Assembly: GCF_902141855.1 (NCBI RefSeq)
Contig: NZ_CABFVH010000006.1
Span: 124,001 to 188,000 of the forward strand
Direction of reading: 5' to 3'
DNA length: 64,000 nt
Source of the DNA: Methylobacterium dankookense
GTDB lineage: Bacteria > Pseudomonadota > Alphaproteobacteria > Rhizobiales > Beijerinckiaceae
The notes beneath the pieces are model-generated. The model searched no databases. It was not told the origin of the DNA and saw nothing but the letters and a program-made list of their open reading frames with translations. Positions 1 to 9,023 of this stretch are shown here, one piece after another. Position numbers and translations under genes: made by a program. Position 1 is the first letter of the stretch. Each line of letters starts with the position of its first letter.

Positions 1-1
1 C

Positions 2-1150
2 GCGGGCGCCGCGTTCCCGGCCGCGGCCGCGCAGGAGCCGCCGCTCTCGAGCCTCACCCTGGTCGGGCCGCCGACCCTGGTGTTCAAGGCGGGCCGCGAC
101 GCCTGCGACGGCGCGGACGTGCCCGACGCCCCGGCCCGCGCCTTCCGCGACGCCTCGGGCGCGGTCGCCCTGTTCGGCATGCACTACCGCAACCGCGCCC
201 TGCGGGGGCCGGACCTGGAGCACCTGAAGCTCGACTGCGCGGTGGTCCTCGAGTCCGGCGAGAAGGCGGATCCCGCCCTCTACGACGACCGCTCCTGGAT
301 CACCGCCACCTGGACCGAGGACGGGCGCGCCGTCGCGGCCCTCGTCCACCACGAGTACCAGGCCAACGAGCATCCGGGCCGCTGCCGCTCGGCGGTCTAC
401 ATGGAGTGCTGGTACAACACGATCACCGCCGCCGCCTCGGCGGATGGTGGGCGCAGCTTCACCCGCGCGAGCCCGCCCCGCGTGGTGGCGGGGCCGCCCT
501 TCACCCAGGAGGTGGACCAGGGCCGGCACCGGGGCTTCTTCAACCCCTCGAACATCGTCGGCGAAGGGCCCTGGCGCTACTTCCTGGCCTCGACCACCGG
601 CTGGCAGCGCCCGGGCAGCGATCAGGAGGCCGGGATCTGCCTGTTCCGCAGCGACCGGCCGGCCGACCCGGCGAGCTGGCGCGCCTGGACAGGTGCCGGC
701 TTCACCGCCGCCTTCCCCGACCCTTACCTGAAGGGCGGCAAGCCCGCGACCTGCCGCCCGGTCGGCCCCTTCCCCGGCCCGGTCGGGGCGGTGGTGCGCC
801 ACCGCGGCACCGGCGTCTTCATCGCGGTGTTCATGGCCAAGGCCGGGACCGGCGCGCCGGGCGACTTCCCGCGCTCCGGCTTCTACTGGACGACCTCGCG
901 CGACCTCTTCGCCTGGGACAGGCCGCGCCTGCTCATGGAAGGGGCGACGCTCTACGACGACCCCTGCGCGGCGCCGGGCGGCCTCATCGCCTATCCCGCG
1001 CTCCTCGATCCCGGCGCGGCCGGCCGCAATTTCGACGATGCCGGCGAGCGGGCGCTCCTCACCTACGCGACGCTGCGGACCGAGGGCTGCACCGTCACCT
1101 CCGATCGCGACCTCGTGCGCCGCCCGGTGGCGATCACGGTCTGGCCCTGA
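2..1150 (+). CDS. Exported propeller-like protein of unknown function (5' end outside window)
   Basis: The reading frame is open to the left edge. The first visible residues (AGAAFPAAAAQ) look like the end of a signal peptide with an A-x-A-type cleavage site, so the start codon lies upstream and the protein is probably exported. A GTG at 80 is in frame but would remove that segment and is not a convincing start. The mature part, about 370 residues, has several aromatic blocks and one Asp-box-like motif (SADGGRSF), as in sialidase-like and other beta-propeller proteins. A glycosidase-type propeller is possible, but I cannot identify catalytic residues and assign no function. It is followed by a separate cupin gene on the same strand after about 110 bp. 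Confidence 0.6.
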   Translation, partial: AGAAFPAAAAQEPPLSSLTLVGPPTLVFKAGRDACDGADVPDAPARAFRDASGAVALFGMHYRNRALRGPDLEHLKLDCAVVLESGEKADPALYDDRSWITATWTEDGRAVAALVHHEYQANEHPGRCRSAVYMECWYNTITAAASADGGRSFTRASPPRVVAGPPFTQEVDQGRHRGFFNPSNIVGEGPWRYFLASTTGWQRPGSDQEAGICLFRSDRPADPASWRAWTGAGFTAAFPDPYLKGGKPATCRPVGPFPGPVGAVVRHRGTGVFIAVFMAKAGTGAPGDFPRSGFYWTTSRDLFAWDRPRLLMEGATLYDDPCAAPGGLIAYPALLDPGAAGRNFDDAGERALLTYATLRTEGCTVTSDRDLVRRPVAITVWP

Positions 1151-1258
1151 AGGGGGGACCGCGCGGCAAACCGGCACGGCTGTCGCCGGCCTCCGTTGAC
1201 GGTAGGGCGACCGCCTGCATCTCTCCCGCTCGGACAACCCGATCCGAGGCGCGACGCC

Positions 1259-1570
1259 ATGACCGACCACCTGATCGCCTGGAGCGAGCGCGACGAGACC
1301 GTGGCGCCGAGCGGCGTCGCCAGGCGCAGCATCGCCGGGGCCGGTGCGAGCCTCGTCCACATCACCATCCCCGCCGGCACCGAGGCGGCGCGACACAGCC
1401 ACCCGCACGAGCAGTTCGTGCAGGTGGTCTCGGGTTCGGGCATGCTGGAGACCGAGCAGGGCCGGCAGCCCTTCGCGGCCGGCCACGTCTTCCACTTCCC
1501 GGCCGGCGCCTGGCACGCCGCGACCTTCGAGACCGAGACGGTGCTGATCGAGACCAACCTCCCGGGCTGA
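1259..1570 (+). CDS. Small single-domain cupin protein
   Basis: A 103-residue protein consisting of one cupin barrel. Both cupin motifs are readable: motif 1 contains RHSHPHE, giving the histidine and glutamate metal ligands, and motif 2 contains GHVFHFPAGAWH with the last histidine ligand. Proteins like this bind a divalent metal and may act as small dioxygenases, isomerases or sensors; the substrate cannot be read from the sequence. The ATG at 1259 is preferred over an upstream in-frame start at 1196 because a GAGG-type ribosome site lies about 8 bases before it and the upstream residues do not resemble a protein. An inverted repeat follows the stop. Confidence 0.8.
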   Translation: MTDHLIAWSERDETVAPSGVARRSIAGAGASLVHITIPAGTEAARHSHPHEQFVQVVSGSGMLETEQGRQPFAAGHVFHFPAGAWHAATFETETVLIETNLPG

Positions 1571-1587
1571 CGCGTTCTTGGTAGCCG

Positions 1588-1608
1588 GCCGTCAATTTTT
1601 TTGACGGC
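1588..1608 (+). terminator. Inverted repeat after the cupin gene
   Basis: A perfect 8-bp stem, GCCGTCAA / TTGACGGC, around a TTTTT loop, 17 bp past the cupin stop. It has no downstream T-run, so it is only a possible terminator; it could equally be an operator in the glyA upstream region. Confidence 0.4.
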
Positions 1609-1627
1609 AGCCGAAAAATGCCTGTGC

Positions 1628-1656
1628 TTGGCCTCCTGCGGGGGGGCGTGTAGTAC
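1628..1656 (+). promoter_or_regulatory. Candidate glyA promoter
   Basis: TTGGCC and TAGTAC are separated by 17 bp, about 80 bp upstream of the glyA start. This fits a sigma-70-type spacing, but both boxes are imperfect. No glycine riboswitch fold was recognised in this leader. Confidence 0.3.
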
Positions 1657-1737
1657 TCTCGCGTTTGAACGCCCGCCCGTGTACGCCGACGGACGACGGG
1701 GTCACCTGCCCGGACTTTCAAGAACAGAGGCATTCCC

Positions 1738-3042
1738 ATGAGCGCCGGTACCGCCGCCGACAAGCACTTCTCGAGCACCTTCTTCTCCGCGCCCCTGTCG
1801 GAGGCGGACCCCGAGATCGCCCGCGCCGTCGAGCAGGAGCTCGGCCGGCAGCAGCATGAGATCGAGCTGATCGCCTCCGAGAACATCGTCTCGCGCGCGG
1901 TGCTCGAGGCCCAGGGCTCGGTGCTGACCAACAAGTACGCGGAGGGCTATCCGGGCCGCCGCTACTACGGTGGCTGCCAGTTCGTGGACATCGCCGAGAA
2001 CCTCGCCATCGAGCGCGCCAAGCGCCTGTTCGATTGCGGCTTCGCCAACGTGCAGCCCAATTCCGGCTCCCAGGCCAACCAGGGCGTGTTCATGGCCCTG
2101 ATGCAGCCCGGCGACACCTTCATGGGCCTCGACCTCGCCGCCGGCGGCCACCTCACCCACGGCGCGCCCCCGAACGTCTCGGGCAAGTGGTTCAAGCCCG
2201 TCTCCTACACCGTGCGCCGCGACGACCAGCGCATCGACATGGAGCAGGTCGAGCGCCTCGCCCACGAGCACAAGCCCAAGGTGATCATCGCCGGCGGCTC
2301 GGGCTATCCGCGCCACTGGGACTTCGCCAAGTTCCGTGAGATCGCCGATGCGGTCGGCGCCTACTTCTTCGTGGACATGGCCCATTTCGCGGGCCTCGTG
2401 GCGGCCGGCGTGCACCCGTCGCCGTTCCCCCACGCGCATGTCGCGACCACCACGACGCACAAGACCCTGCGCGGCCCCCGCGGCGGCATGATCCTGACGA
2501 ACGACGAGGCGCTCGCCAAGAAGTTCAACTCGGCGATCTTCCCCGGCCTGCAGGGCGGCCCGCTGATGCACGTCATCGCCGGCAAGGCGGTGGCCTTCGG
2601 CGAGGCGCTGAAGCCCGAGTTCAAGATCTACGCCCGCCAGGTCATCGAGAACGCCAAGGCGCTCGCCGACACCCTGATCTCGGGCGGCTACGACATCACC
2701 TCGGGCGGCACCGACAACCACCTGATGCTGGTCGACCTGCAGCGGAAGGGCCTCACCGGCAAGGCGGCGGAAGCCGCGCTGTCGCGCGCCGACATCACCT
2801 GCAACAAGAACGGCGTGCCCTTCGACCCGCAGAAGCCGACCGTGACCTCGGGCATCCGCCTCGGCACCCCGGCCGGCACCTCGCGCGGCTTCGGCGTCGC
2901 CGAGTTCAAGCAGATCGGCGGCTTCATCGTCGAGGTGCTGGACGGCGTCGCGGCGAAGGGCGAGGCCGGCGACAGCGAGATCGAGGCCAGCGTCAAGAGC
3001 CGCGTCCACGCGCTCACCGACCGCTTCCCGATCTACGGCTGA
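1738..3042 (+). CDS. glyA: Serine hydroxymethyltransferase
   Basis: A 434-residue PLP enzyme interconverting serine and glycine while charging tetrahydrofolate with a one-carbon unit, in the cytoplasm. Length and sequence match the family throughout: LIASENIVS near the N-terminus, the [13 protein letters not shown] block, and the cofactor lysine in [11 protein letters not shown] (about K242). The ATG at 1738 follows an AGAGG-type ribosome site. In serine-cycle methylotrophs the same reaction feeds formaldehyde carbon into central metabolism, so the gene may have both housekeeping and methylotrophic roles; that is inference from the likely taxon. A strong hairpin separates it from nrdR. Confidence 0.98.
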   Translation: MSAGTAADKHFSSTFFSAPLSEADPEIARAVEQELGRQQHEIELIASENIVSRAVLEAQGSVLTNKYAEGYPGRRYYGGCQFVDIAENLAIERAKRLFDCGFANVQPNSGSQANQGVFMALMQPGDTFMGLDLAAGGHLTHGAPPNVSGKWFKPVSYTVRRDDQRIDMEQVERLAHEHKPKVIIAGGSGYPRHWDFAKFREIADAVGAYFFVDMAHFAGLVAAGVHPSPFPHAHVATTTTHKTLRGPRGGMILTNDEALAKKFNSAIFPGLQGGPLMHVIAGKAVAFGEALKPEFKIYARQVIENAKALADTLISGGYDITSGGTDNHLMLVDLQRKGLTGKAAEAALSRADITCNKNGVPFDPQKPTVTSGIRLGTPAGTSRGFGVAEFKQIGGFIVEVLDGVAAKGEAGDSEIEASVKSRVHALTDRFPIYG

Positions 3043-3095
3043 GGCTCAGGCATGGCCGCCGCCCTTCCGGCGGTCGGCCCGAGAGGCTAGGACAC

Positions 3096-3125
3096 GAGGC
3101 CGCGGATCCACGGATCCGCGGCCTC
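3096..3125 (+). terminator. glyA terminator hairpin
   Basis: A 14-bp perfect inverted repeat, GAGGCCGCGGATCC / GGATCCGCGGCCTC, with a 2-base centre, followed by TCTCGTTT. It sits between the glyA stop and nrdR and probably ends glyA transcription. Confidence 0.7.
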
Positions 3126-3153
3126 TCTCGTTTCACGGCACGAAGGACCGCCC

Positions 3154-3684
3154 ATGCGGTGCCCCTATTGCGGCGGCTCGGATACCCAGGTGAAGGATTC
3201 GCGGCCCAGCGAGGACGGGGCGGCGATCCGCCGCCGCCGGGTCTGCCCGGACTGCGCCGGCCGCTTCACCACCTTCGAGCGGGTACAGCTGCGCGAGGTC
3301 ACGGTGCTGAAGCGCTCGGGCAAGCGCGTGCCCTTCGATCGGGACAAGCTCCAGCGCTCGATCGACGTGGCGCTTCGAAAGCGCGCGGTCGACCCGGAGC
3401 GGGTCGAGCGCCTCGTCAGCGGCATCACGCGGCAGCTGGAGAGCAGCGGCGAGGCCGAGGTCAGCTCCGAGGCGATCGGCGAATTGGTGATGCAGGCGCT
3501 GAAGGGCCTCGACGACGTGGCCTATGTCCGCTTCGCCTCCGTCTACAAGAATTTCCGCGAGGCGCAGGACTTCAAGGACCTGCTCGGGACACTCGGCGCC
3601 GTGGCCGAGACGGAGTCCGAGACGGCCGAGGCGCCTGATTCCGACCCGCCCGCACGGCGCCCGTCCCGTCGGACGCAGCCGTGA
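3154..3684 (+). CDS. nrdR: Transcriptional repressor NrdR
   Basis: A 176-residue regulator of ribonucleotide reductase genes. The N-terminal zinc ribbon is visible (CPYCGG at residues 3-8, then CPDCAGRF), followed by an ATP-cone domain ([16 protein letters not shown]) that senses dATP/ATP. The C-terminal tail of about 25 residues beyond the cone is low-complexity. The ATG at 3154 has GAAGGA just upstream. The stop overlaps the ribD start (GTGA), so the two are translationally coupled; nrdR-ribD linkage is common in proteobacteria. Confidence 0.97.
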   Translation: MRCPYCGGSDTQVKDSRPSEDGAAIRRRRVCPDCAGRFTTFERVQLREVTVLKRSGKRVPFDRDKLQRSIDVALRKRAVDPERVERLVSGITRQLESSGEAEVSSEAIGELVMQALKGLDDVAYVRFASVYKNFREAQDFKDLLGTLGAVAETESETAEAPDSDPPARRPSRRTQP

Positions 3685-4790
3685 GCGACGCCCGCTTCAT
3701 GCGCCTGGCCCTGGCGCTCGGCCTGCGCCATCTCGGCCGGACCTGGCCGAACCCCTCGGTCGGCGCCGTGGTCGTGGCCGGGCCGCCGGGCGCGGAGCGC
3801 ATCGTCGGCCAGGGCATCACCGCGCCGGGCGGGCGCCCGCACGGGGAGCCGCTGGCGCTCGCCGAGGCCGGCGCGGCGGCGCGCGGCGCCACCCTCTACG
3901 TGACGCTGGAGCCCTGCTCCCATCACGGCCGCACCCCGCCCTGCACCGACGCGATCGTCGCCGCCGGCATCGCCCGCGTCGTCAGCGCGATCGAGGATCC
4001 GGATCCGCGGGTCGCCGGCCGCGGCCATGCCCAGCTCCGCGCGGCCGGCATCGCGGTCGAGACCGGGTTGCTCGCCGAGGAGGCGCGACGCGACCATCTC
4101 GGCCACGTCACCCGCATCACGAAGGGGCGCCCGGCGGTCCATCTCAAGCTCGCCCGGACCCGCGACGGATTCGCCGCCGCCTCGGGCCCCGAGCGCCTGC
4201 GCATCACCGGGGCGGTCGCGGACGGGGCCGTGCATCTCTGGCGCGCCCATGCCGACGCGATCCTCGTCGGGATCGGCACGGCGCGGGCTGACGACCCCTC
4301 GCTCACCGTGCGCCTGCCGGGGCTGGCGAGCCGCTCGCCGCAGCGGGTGGTGCTCGATTCCCGCCTCATCCTGCAGCCGTCGAGCGTGCTGGTGCGGACC
4401 GCGCACGACGTCCCGACCCTGGTCCTCACCACCCGCGGCGCTCCGGCCCATGCCAAGCGCATGCTGGAGAGTCTCGGCGTCGAGGTGACGCGGGTCGCCG
4501 AGGATGGGCGCGGGCAGGTCGACCTCGCTGCGGCGCTCGCGGCGCTGGCCGAGCGCGGCCTGACGCGGGTCTGCAGCGAGGGCGGGCCGCACCTTGCGGA
4601 CGCCCTGGCACGGGCCGATCTCATCGACCTGTGCACCCTGATCACCGGGCCCGACGCGCTCGGCCCGGCGGGCGGCCTGCCGGCCATGGGTCCGCATCTC
4701 GGCGAACTGATCGAGGGCGGTCACTTGCAGCCGGTCGCGGCGCGCGACCTCGGGCCCGATCGGGCCGTCACCTACGAGCGGGTACCTTAG
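3681..4790 (+). CDS. ribD: Bifunctional riboflavin deaminase-reductase RibD
   Basis: A 369-residue enzyme doing two consecutive steps of riboflavin synthesis: deamination of the pyrimidine intermediate, then NADPH-dependent reduction of its ribosyl side chain. The deaminase zinc site is intact: H54 and catalytic E56 in HGEPLAL, and C79 and C88 in [14 protein letters not shown]. The usual HAE is HGE here, a tolerated change. The reductase domain occupies roughly residues 145-369 ([18 protein letters not shown]). GTG start at 3681 overlaps the nrdR stop. The next gene, ribE, begins at the base right after the stop. Confidence 0.96.
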   Translation: MSDARFMRLALALGLRHLGRTWPNPSVGAVVVAGPPGAERIVGQGITAPGGRPHGEPLALAEAGAAARGATLYVTLEPCSHHGRTPPCTDAIVAAGIARVVSAIEDPDPRVAGRGHAQLRAAGIAVETGLLAEEARRDHLGHVTRITKGRPAVHLKLARTRDGFAAASGPERLRITGAVADGAVHLWRAHADAILVGIGTARADDPSLTVRLPGLASRSPQRVVLDSRLILQPSSVLVRTAHDVPTLVLTTRGAPAHAKRMLESLGVEVTRVAEDGRGQVDLAAALAALAERGLTRVCSEGGPHLADALARADLIDLCTLITGPDALGPAGGLPAMGPHLGELIEGGHLQPVAARDLGPDRAVTYERVP

Positions 4791-5426
4791 ATGTTCACCG
4801 GCCTCGTCAGCGATATCGGAACCGTGCTCTCCGTCGAGGGCGACGAGTCCCTGCGCCGCCTCACCATCCGCTGCGGCTATGATCCGGCCGGCATCGCGCT
4901 CGGCGCCTCTATCGCCTGTTCCGGCCCCTGCCTCACCGCGGTCTCGGCGGAGCCGGCCGAGGGCGGCGCCGTCTTCGCGGTGGATGCGGCGGCCGAGACG
5001 CTGGCCCGCACCACGGTCGGGCTCTGGCGGGCCGGCACGCGGATCAATCTCGAACGCTCGCTGAGGATCGGCGACGAGCTCGGCGGACACCTCGTCACCG
5101 GCCATGTGGACGGGCTCGCCGAGATCGTCTCGCGCGAGACCATCACCGATACCGAATCCTCCTGGGGGGCGAGCGAGCGCTTCACCCTGCGGGCGCCGAG
5201 CCACCTGTCGCCCTTCATCGCGGCCAAGGGCTCGGTCTGCCTCGACGGCACCTCGCTCACCGTCAACACGGTCGAGGGCGACCTGTTCTCGGTGCTGCTG
5301 ATCCCGCACACGCTGGAGGTCACCACCTGGGGCGAGCGCCGCGAGGGCGACCGCCTGAATCTCGAAGTGGACCTGATCGCCCGCTACGCCGCGCGGCTCA
5401 CCGAGGCGCGGGCGCAGGCCGGCTGA
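4791..5426 (+). CDS. ribE: Riboflavin synthase (alpha subunit)
   Basis: A 211-residue protein that converts two lumazine molecules into riboflavin and the pyrimidine precursor. It starts with the family hallmark MFTGLVSDIG and shows the two tandem lumazine-binding barrels, with GGHLVTGHVDG at the end of the first and CLDGTSLTVN in the second. It follows ribD with no spacer and is clearly in the same operon. The cluster stops here: ribBA, ribH and nusB, which often follow, are not in this window. The next gene is convergent. Confidence 0.97.
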   Translation: MFTGLVSDIGTVLSVEGDESLRRLTIRCGYDPAGIALGASIACSGPCLTAVSAEPAEGGAVFAVDAAAETLARTTVGLWRAGTRINLERSLRIGDELGGHLVTGHVDGLAEIVSRETITDTESSWGASERFTLRAPSHLSPFIAAKGSVCLDGTSLTVNTVEGDLFSVLLIPHTLEVTTWGERREGDRLNLEVDLIARYAARLTEARAQAG

Positions 5427-5433
5427 TGGATCT

Positions 5434-5871
5434 TCAGCGCGGCGGGATCGAGTAGGTCCCCGTCGCGTGGCAGACGAGATCGTCGCTGCCCGCGGCCGTG
5501 ATCAGCACCTCGCCCACCGCGAGCCGGCGGCCGAGCTTGAGCAGCCGGCATTCCGCCAGGAGATCGCCGGTTGCGGGCTTCCGCAGGAAGTTGAAATTCA
5601 GGCTCGTGGTCACGGCGAGGGCCACGGGGCCGATATTGGCGAGGATCGCCGCGTAGAGCGCGTAATCGGCGAGCGCCATCATGGCCGGGCCCGAGACCGT
5701 GGCGCCGGGCCTCAGGAAGCGCTCATGCGCCTCGAGCCGCATCCGCGCCGAGAGCGGGCCCACCGCCTCCAGATGGTAGGCGCGGCCCCCCGCCTGCATC
5801 TGCGGGAACTCGCGGTCGAGGAAATCCTGCGTCTCCGCGAGGGTCAGGGCCGTGCTGCTCATGGAGCCCAT
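5434..5871 (-). CDS. PaaI-type hotdog-fold thioesterase
   Basis: A 145-residue protein of the acyl-CoA thioesterase group. The hotdog core is readable: SGPAMMALADYALYAAI (helix with the usual acidic residue) and the strand block VTTSLNFNFLRKPATGDLLAECRLLKLGR. The natural substrate is unknown. The ORF begins with two in-frame ATGs, at 5871 and 5862; both lie in the loop of a perfect 11-bp inverted repeat, listed separately. It is convergent with ribE, 7 bp away. Confidence 0.8.
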   Translation of the reverse strand: MGSMSSTALTLAETQDFLDREFPQMQAGGRAYHLEAVGPLSARMRLEAHERFLRPGATVSGPAMMALADYALYAAILANIGPVALAVTTSLNFNFLRKPATGDLLAECRLLKLGRRLAVGEVLITAAGSDDLVCHATGTYSIPPR

Positions 5872-5882
5872 GCAGCACGGCC
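5848..5882 (-). promoter_or_regulatory. Hairpin enclosing the thioesterase start codons
   Basis: Perfect 11-bp arms GGCCGTGCTGC (5848-5858) and GCAGCACGGCC (5872-5882) with a 13-nt loop. Both candidate start codons of the thioesterase (5869-5871 and 5860-5862 on the minus strand) lie in the loop, which suggests control of ribosome access if the structure forms. Confidence 0.45.
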
Positions 5883-5916
5883 TTAGGCGGGGGACAAGGC
5901 GGGATCGGCGATCCGC

Positions 5917-7488
5917 TCAGAAGAAGATTGGCCGCGCGCTCGCCACGTGCTCGGCGAGCACCGTGCCGGTGGCCGGGTCGATCTCCTTGAGCACTGCGTC
6001 GTAGCCCCAGAGGTCGGCGAGGTGCTGCAGCACGCGGCCCGCATCCTCCTTCTGCAGGGTGATGCGGTTGAGCGCCTTGTGGTGCAGGATCAGCCGGCGG
6101 TCGCCTTCGAGGTCGACATCCACCACTTCGATATCCGGGTCGAGCCAGGCCACGTCGTACTGGCGGGCGAAGGAGCGGCGCATCTTGCGGTAGCCGCGCT
6201 CGTCGTGGATCGCCTCGACGCGCAGCTCCGGCTCGTCCGGATCGTCCACCACGTGGAACAGGCGCAGGTCCCGCATCAGCTTCGGCGAGAGGAACTGCGC
6301 GATGAAGCTCTCGTCGCGGTAGTTCTCCCAGACGTCGCGCAGCACCGCCATGGCGTCGCCCGTGCCCGCGATCTCGGGGAACCACGCACGGTCCTCCTGC
6401 GTCGGCTGCTTCACGATGCGCTGGATGTCCTGCATCATCGCGAAGCCGATCGCGTACGGGTTGTGGCCGCCATAGGAGCGGTCGTCGTAGTTCGGCTGCC
6501 GGATCACGTTGGTGTGCGACTGCAGGAACTCCAGATAGGCCGCCTCGCCGATCTGCCCCTTCTCGGAGAGCGCGTTCATGATGCGGTAGTGGACGTAGGT
6601 GGCGCAGCCCTCGTTCATCACCTTGGTCTGGCGCTGCGGGTAGAAGTACTGCGCCACGAGCCGCACGATGCGCAGGATCTCGCGCTGCCAGGGCCGCAGG
6701 CGCGGGGCGACCTTCTCCAGGAAGTAGAGGATGTTCTCCTGGGGCAGTTCGAGCAACGCCCGGCGCCGGTCGGCCGCCGCGTCCGTGCGCGCCGCGCCGG
6801 GCTTGTTCGGCAGGGTGCGCCAGAGGTCGTTATAGATCTGCTCGCCGTGCTCGATCCGCTCGCGCTCGCGCCGCTGCTCGGAGGCGAGGTCGGGCCGCTT
6901 CTTGCGGGGGTAGCGGTGCACGCCCTGGCTCATCAGAGCGTGGGCGGCGTCGAGCACCTGCTCCACCGCCTGCTGGCCATGGCGCTCCTCGCAGCGCGCG
7001 ATGAAACCCTTGGCGAAGTCGAGATAGTCGAGGATGCCCTCCGCGTCGGTCCACTGCTTGAATAGATAGTTGTTCTTGAAGAAGTGGTTATGGCCGAAGG
7101 CAGCGTGCGCGATCACGAGCGTCTGCATCGTCGCCGTGTTCTCCTCCATCACGTAGGAGATGCACGGGTCCGAGTTGATGACGATCTCGTAGGCGAGGCC
7201 CATCAGGCCGCGGCGGTAGCTCGCCTCGTGCTGGGCGAAGTGCTTGCCGAAGGACCAGTGCTTGTAGAACAGCGGCATGCCGATCGAGGCGTAGGCGTCG
7301 AGCATCTGCTCGGCCGTGATGATCTCGATCTGGTTCGGGTACCAGGACAGGCCGAGCTCGGGCCCGGCGATGGCCTCGCAGGCGTCGTGGATGCGCCGGA
7401 TCGTGTCGAAGTCCCAGTCGTTGCCCGTGAACAGGAGTTCGCCGGCCTTGACCGGCTGGATCCTCGGGCGGCTCAGGCTGGTCACCAC
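5917..7488 (-). CDS. SpoVR/YcgB family protein
   Basis: A 523-residue protein of the SpoVR family, named for a Bacillus spore-cortex gene but widespread in non-sporulating bacteria, where its biochemical role is unsettled. Full length, with the conserved central region readable (AYEIVINSDPCISYVMEEN, then FGHNHFFKNNYLF) and a well-conserved YGGHNPYAIGFAMM block. The start is GTG: two GTG codons at 7488 and 7485 follow a strong GGAGGAGG, spaced 4 and 7 bases, so 7485 may be the one used. It is the last gene of the prkA - DUF444 - spoVR-like operon; a palindromic repeat lies between it and the DUF444 gene. Confidence 0.93.
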   Translation of the reverse strand: MVTSLSRPRIQPVKAGELLFTGNDWDFDTIRRIHDACEAIAGPELGLSWYPNQIEIITAEQMLDAYASIGMPLFYKHWSFGKHFAQHEASYRRGLMGLAYEIVINSDPCISYVMEENTATMQTLVIAHAAFGHNHFFKNNYLFKQWTDAEGILDYLDFAKGFIARCEERHGQQAVEQVLDAAHALMSQGVHRYPRKKRPDLASEQRRERERIEHGEQIYNDLWRTLPNKPGAARTDAAADRRRALLELPQENILYFLEKVAPRLRPWQREILRIVRLVAQYFYPQRQTKVMNEGCATYVHYRIMNALSEKGQIGEAAYLEFLQSHTNVIRQPNYDDRSYGGHNPYAIGFAMMQDIQRIVKQPTQEDRAWFPEIAGTGDAMAVLRDVWENYRDESFIAQFLSPKLMRDLRLFHVVDDPDEPELRVEAIHDERGYRKMRRSFARQYDVAWLDPDIEVVDVDLEGDRRLILHHKALNRITLQKEDAGRVLQHLADLWGYDAVLKEIDPATGTVLAEHVASARPIFF

Positions 7489-7513
7489 GAAACCTCCTCC
7501 TCAACGCAGCACC

Positions 7514-7614
7514 CTCCCCCTTGCGGGGAGAGGTAGGGTGGGGGTGGTGCAGAAGGCACCGATGAGCCTCGTCCGGTGCCACCCCCACTTCCGGCTCCTC
7601 CCCGCAAGGGGGAG
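7514..7614. repeat. Nested palindromic intergenic repeat (copy 1)
   Basis: Outer arms CTCCCCCTTGCGGGGAG (7514-7530) and its exact reverse complement (7598-7614) enclose a second pair, GTGGGGGTGG (7538-7547) and CCACCCCCAC (7579-7588), and a third, GGCACC/GGTGCC. It fills the gap between two genes of the prkA operon and shares its CCTCTCCCC/GCGGGG core style with the repeats near 19.5, 43.4, 47.2 and 52.6 kb. Confidence 0.8.
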
Positions 7615-7625
7615 GAGAGACAGGC

Positions 7626-8921
7626 TCACGCCTCCGCTTTCGCGTCCTTGCGGCCGAACAGCTCGCGGAAGACGGGGTAGATCTCGCGGCGGTGGTTCAC
7701 CTTGCGCATGGCGATCGGCCCGCCCGCCTTGGCGATGGCCTCGTAGGTGCGCCACAGGGTGGTGCGGTGCTCCACGAAGCCGGCGCGCGGCCCGTTCTCG
7801 TCGCCGACCTCGAGATAGGCGAAGTGCTGGCAGGCCGGCAGGATGTGGGTGCGCAGCAATTCCGTCGAGGTCGGGCCATCCGAGGAGACGTTGTCGCCAT
7901 CCGAGGCCTGCGCCGCATAGATGTTCCAGTCGTCGGGCGAGTAGCGCTCGGAGATGATGCGCTTCATCTCGACGAGCGCCGAGGAGACCAGCGTGCCGCC
8001 GGTCTCGCGCGAGCCGAAGAAGGTCTCCTCGTCCACCTCGGTCGCCCGGTCGGTGTGGCGGATGAAGACGATCTCCACGTGGCGGTAGCGGCGCGTGAGG
8101 AAGATGTGGAGCAGGATGTAGAACCTCTTGGCGAGGTCCTTCATGTGCTCGGTCATCGAGCCCGAGACGTCCATCAGGCAGAACATCACGGCCTGGGCGA
8201 TCGGGCGGGGATAGGGCTCGAAGCGGCGGAAGCGCAGGTCGATCGGATCGACATAGGGGATGCGCTTCGAGCGCTCGCGCAGCAATTCGAGCGAGGCCAG
8301 GAGGTCCGGCCGCTCGGGCGCGTCCTCGGGGAGCGTCTCGATCCGGGCCTCCAGCGCCGCCAGCTCATCGGGCTTAGGCCGCTTCAGGGCGATGCGGCGG
8401 GACATGGAATTGCGCAGCGTGCGCCCGAGGGCGAGGTTGGCGGGCGAGCCCGTCACCGTGTAGCCGGCCCGGCGCAGCCCTTCCGTCTCCACCACGGCGA
8501 GGCGCCTCTTCGCGAGGTCGGGCAGTTCGAGGTCCTCGAGGAAGAGTTCGAGGAACTCCTCGCGGGTCAGCACGAAGCGGAAGGCGTCCTCGCTGTTCTC
8601 GCCGCCCTCGCCCCCCTCGCCGGAGCCGCGGCCCCCGCCGCCGCCCGGCGGGCGCTCGATCGTGTCGCCCTCCACGTAGGTCTTGTTGCCGGGCAGGATG
8701 TGGTCCTGGAGGCCGGTGCCGGGCTGGCGGCTGAACCGGGGCTCGCGCACGCCGTCGGCCGGCACGGTGACGCGGCCGTCCTTGCCGAGGTCCTTGATGT
8801 CGCGCTCGCGGGCGGATTCGCGCACCGCGCGCTGGGCCACATCCTTGACCCGCCGCAGGAAGCGCTGCCGGTTGGGGAGGCTCTTGCCCCCGGGATTGAG
8901 CCGACGGTCGACGATGTGCAT
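7626..8921 (-). CDS. DUF444 / YeaH-YhbH family protein
   Basis: A 431-residue protein of the UPF0229 family. It opens with MHIVDRRLNPGGKSLPNR as in homologues. A basic, Gly-rich linker lies at about 85-110. A von Willebrand A-like fold carries a MIDAS-type DVSGS motif (CLMDVSGSMTEHM). In enterobacteria and Bacillus the equivalents are co-expressed with the PrkA kinase under stress or nitrogen starvation; the molecular function is not established. It sits about 100 bp after prkA and before the SpoVR-like gene, all on the minus strand. Confidence 0.93.
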   Translation of the reverse strand: MHIVDRRLNPGGKSLPNRQRFLRRVKDVAQRAVRESARERDIKDLGKDGRVTVPADGVREPRFSRQPGTGLQDHILPGNKTYVEGDTIERPPGGGGGRGSGEGGEGGENSEDAFRFVLTREEFLELFLEDLELPDLAKRRLAVVETEGLRRAGYTVTGSPANLALGRTLRNSMSRRIALKRPKPDELAALEARIETLPEDAPERPDLLASLELLRERSKRIPYVDPIDLRFRRFEPYPRPIAQAVMFCLMDVSGSMTEHMKDLAKRFYILLHIFLTRRYRHVEIVFIRHTDRATEVDEETFFGSRETGGTLVSSALVEMKRIISERYSPDDWNIYAAQASDGDNVSSDGPTSTELLRTHILPACQHFAYLEVGDENGPRAGFVEHRTTLWRTYEAIAKAGGPIAMRKVNHRREIYPVFRELFGRKDAKAEA

Positions 8922-9023
8922 CCGGTGCCTGAACCCTCGTCCCGCTTCATGAGGCCGGCCATCATCGCCGGCCGGCCGCTCGAAACTGTGGCGGCGTGAG
9001 GGTGTGCCCCGGGCGGGGCCGCC

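Noticed and set aside
1571..1737. Glycine riboswitch before glyA
   Set aside because: I could not find the conserved core or a tandem aptamer arrangement; only a simple inverted repeat is visible.
1702..3009. Minus-strand open frame of 435 codons opposite glyA
   Set aside because: Long antisense frames are expected in very GC-rich coding DNA; the translation is low-complexity (Ala, Gly, Arg, Val) with no motif, while the plus strand encodes a perfect SHMT.
7501..7625. CRISPR-like or tandem repeat at 7.5 kb
   Set aside because: The elements are inverted, not direct, repeats and have no spacers; they belong to a palindromic repeat family.
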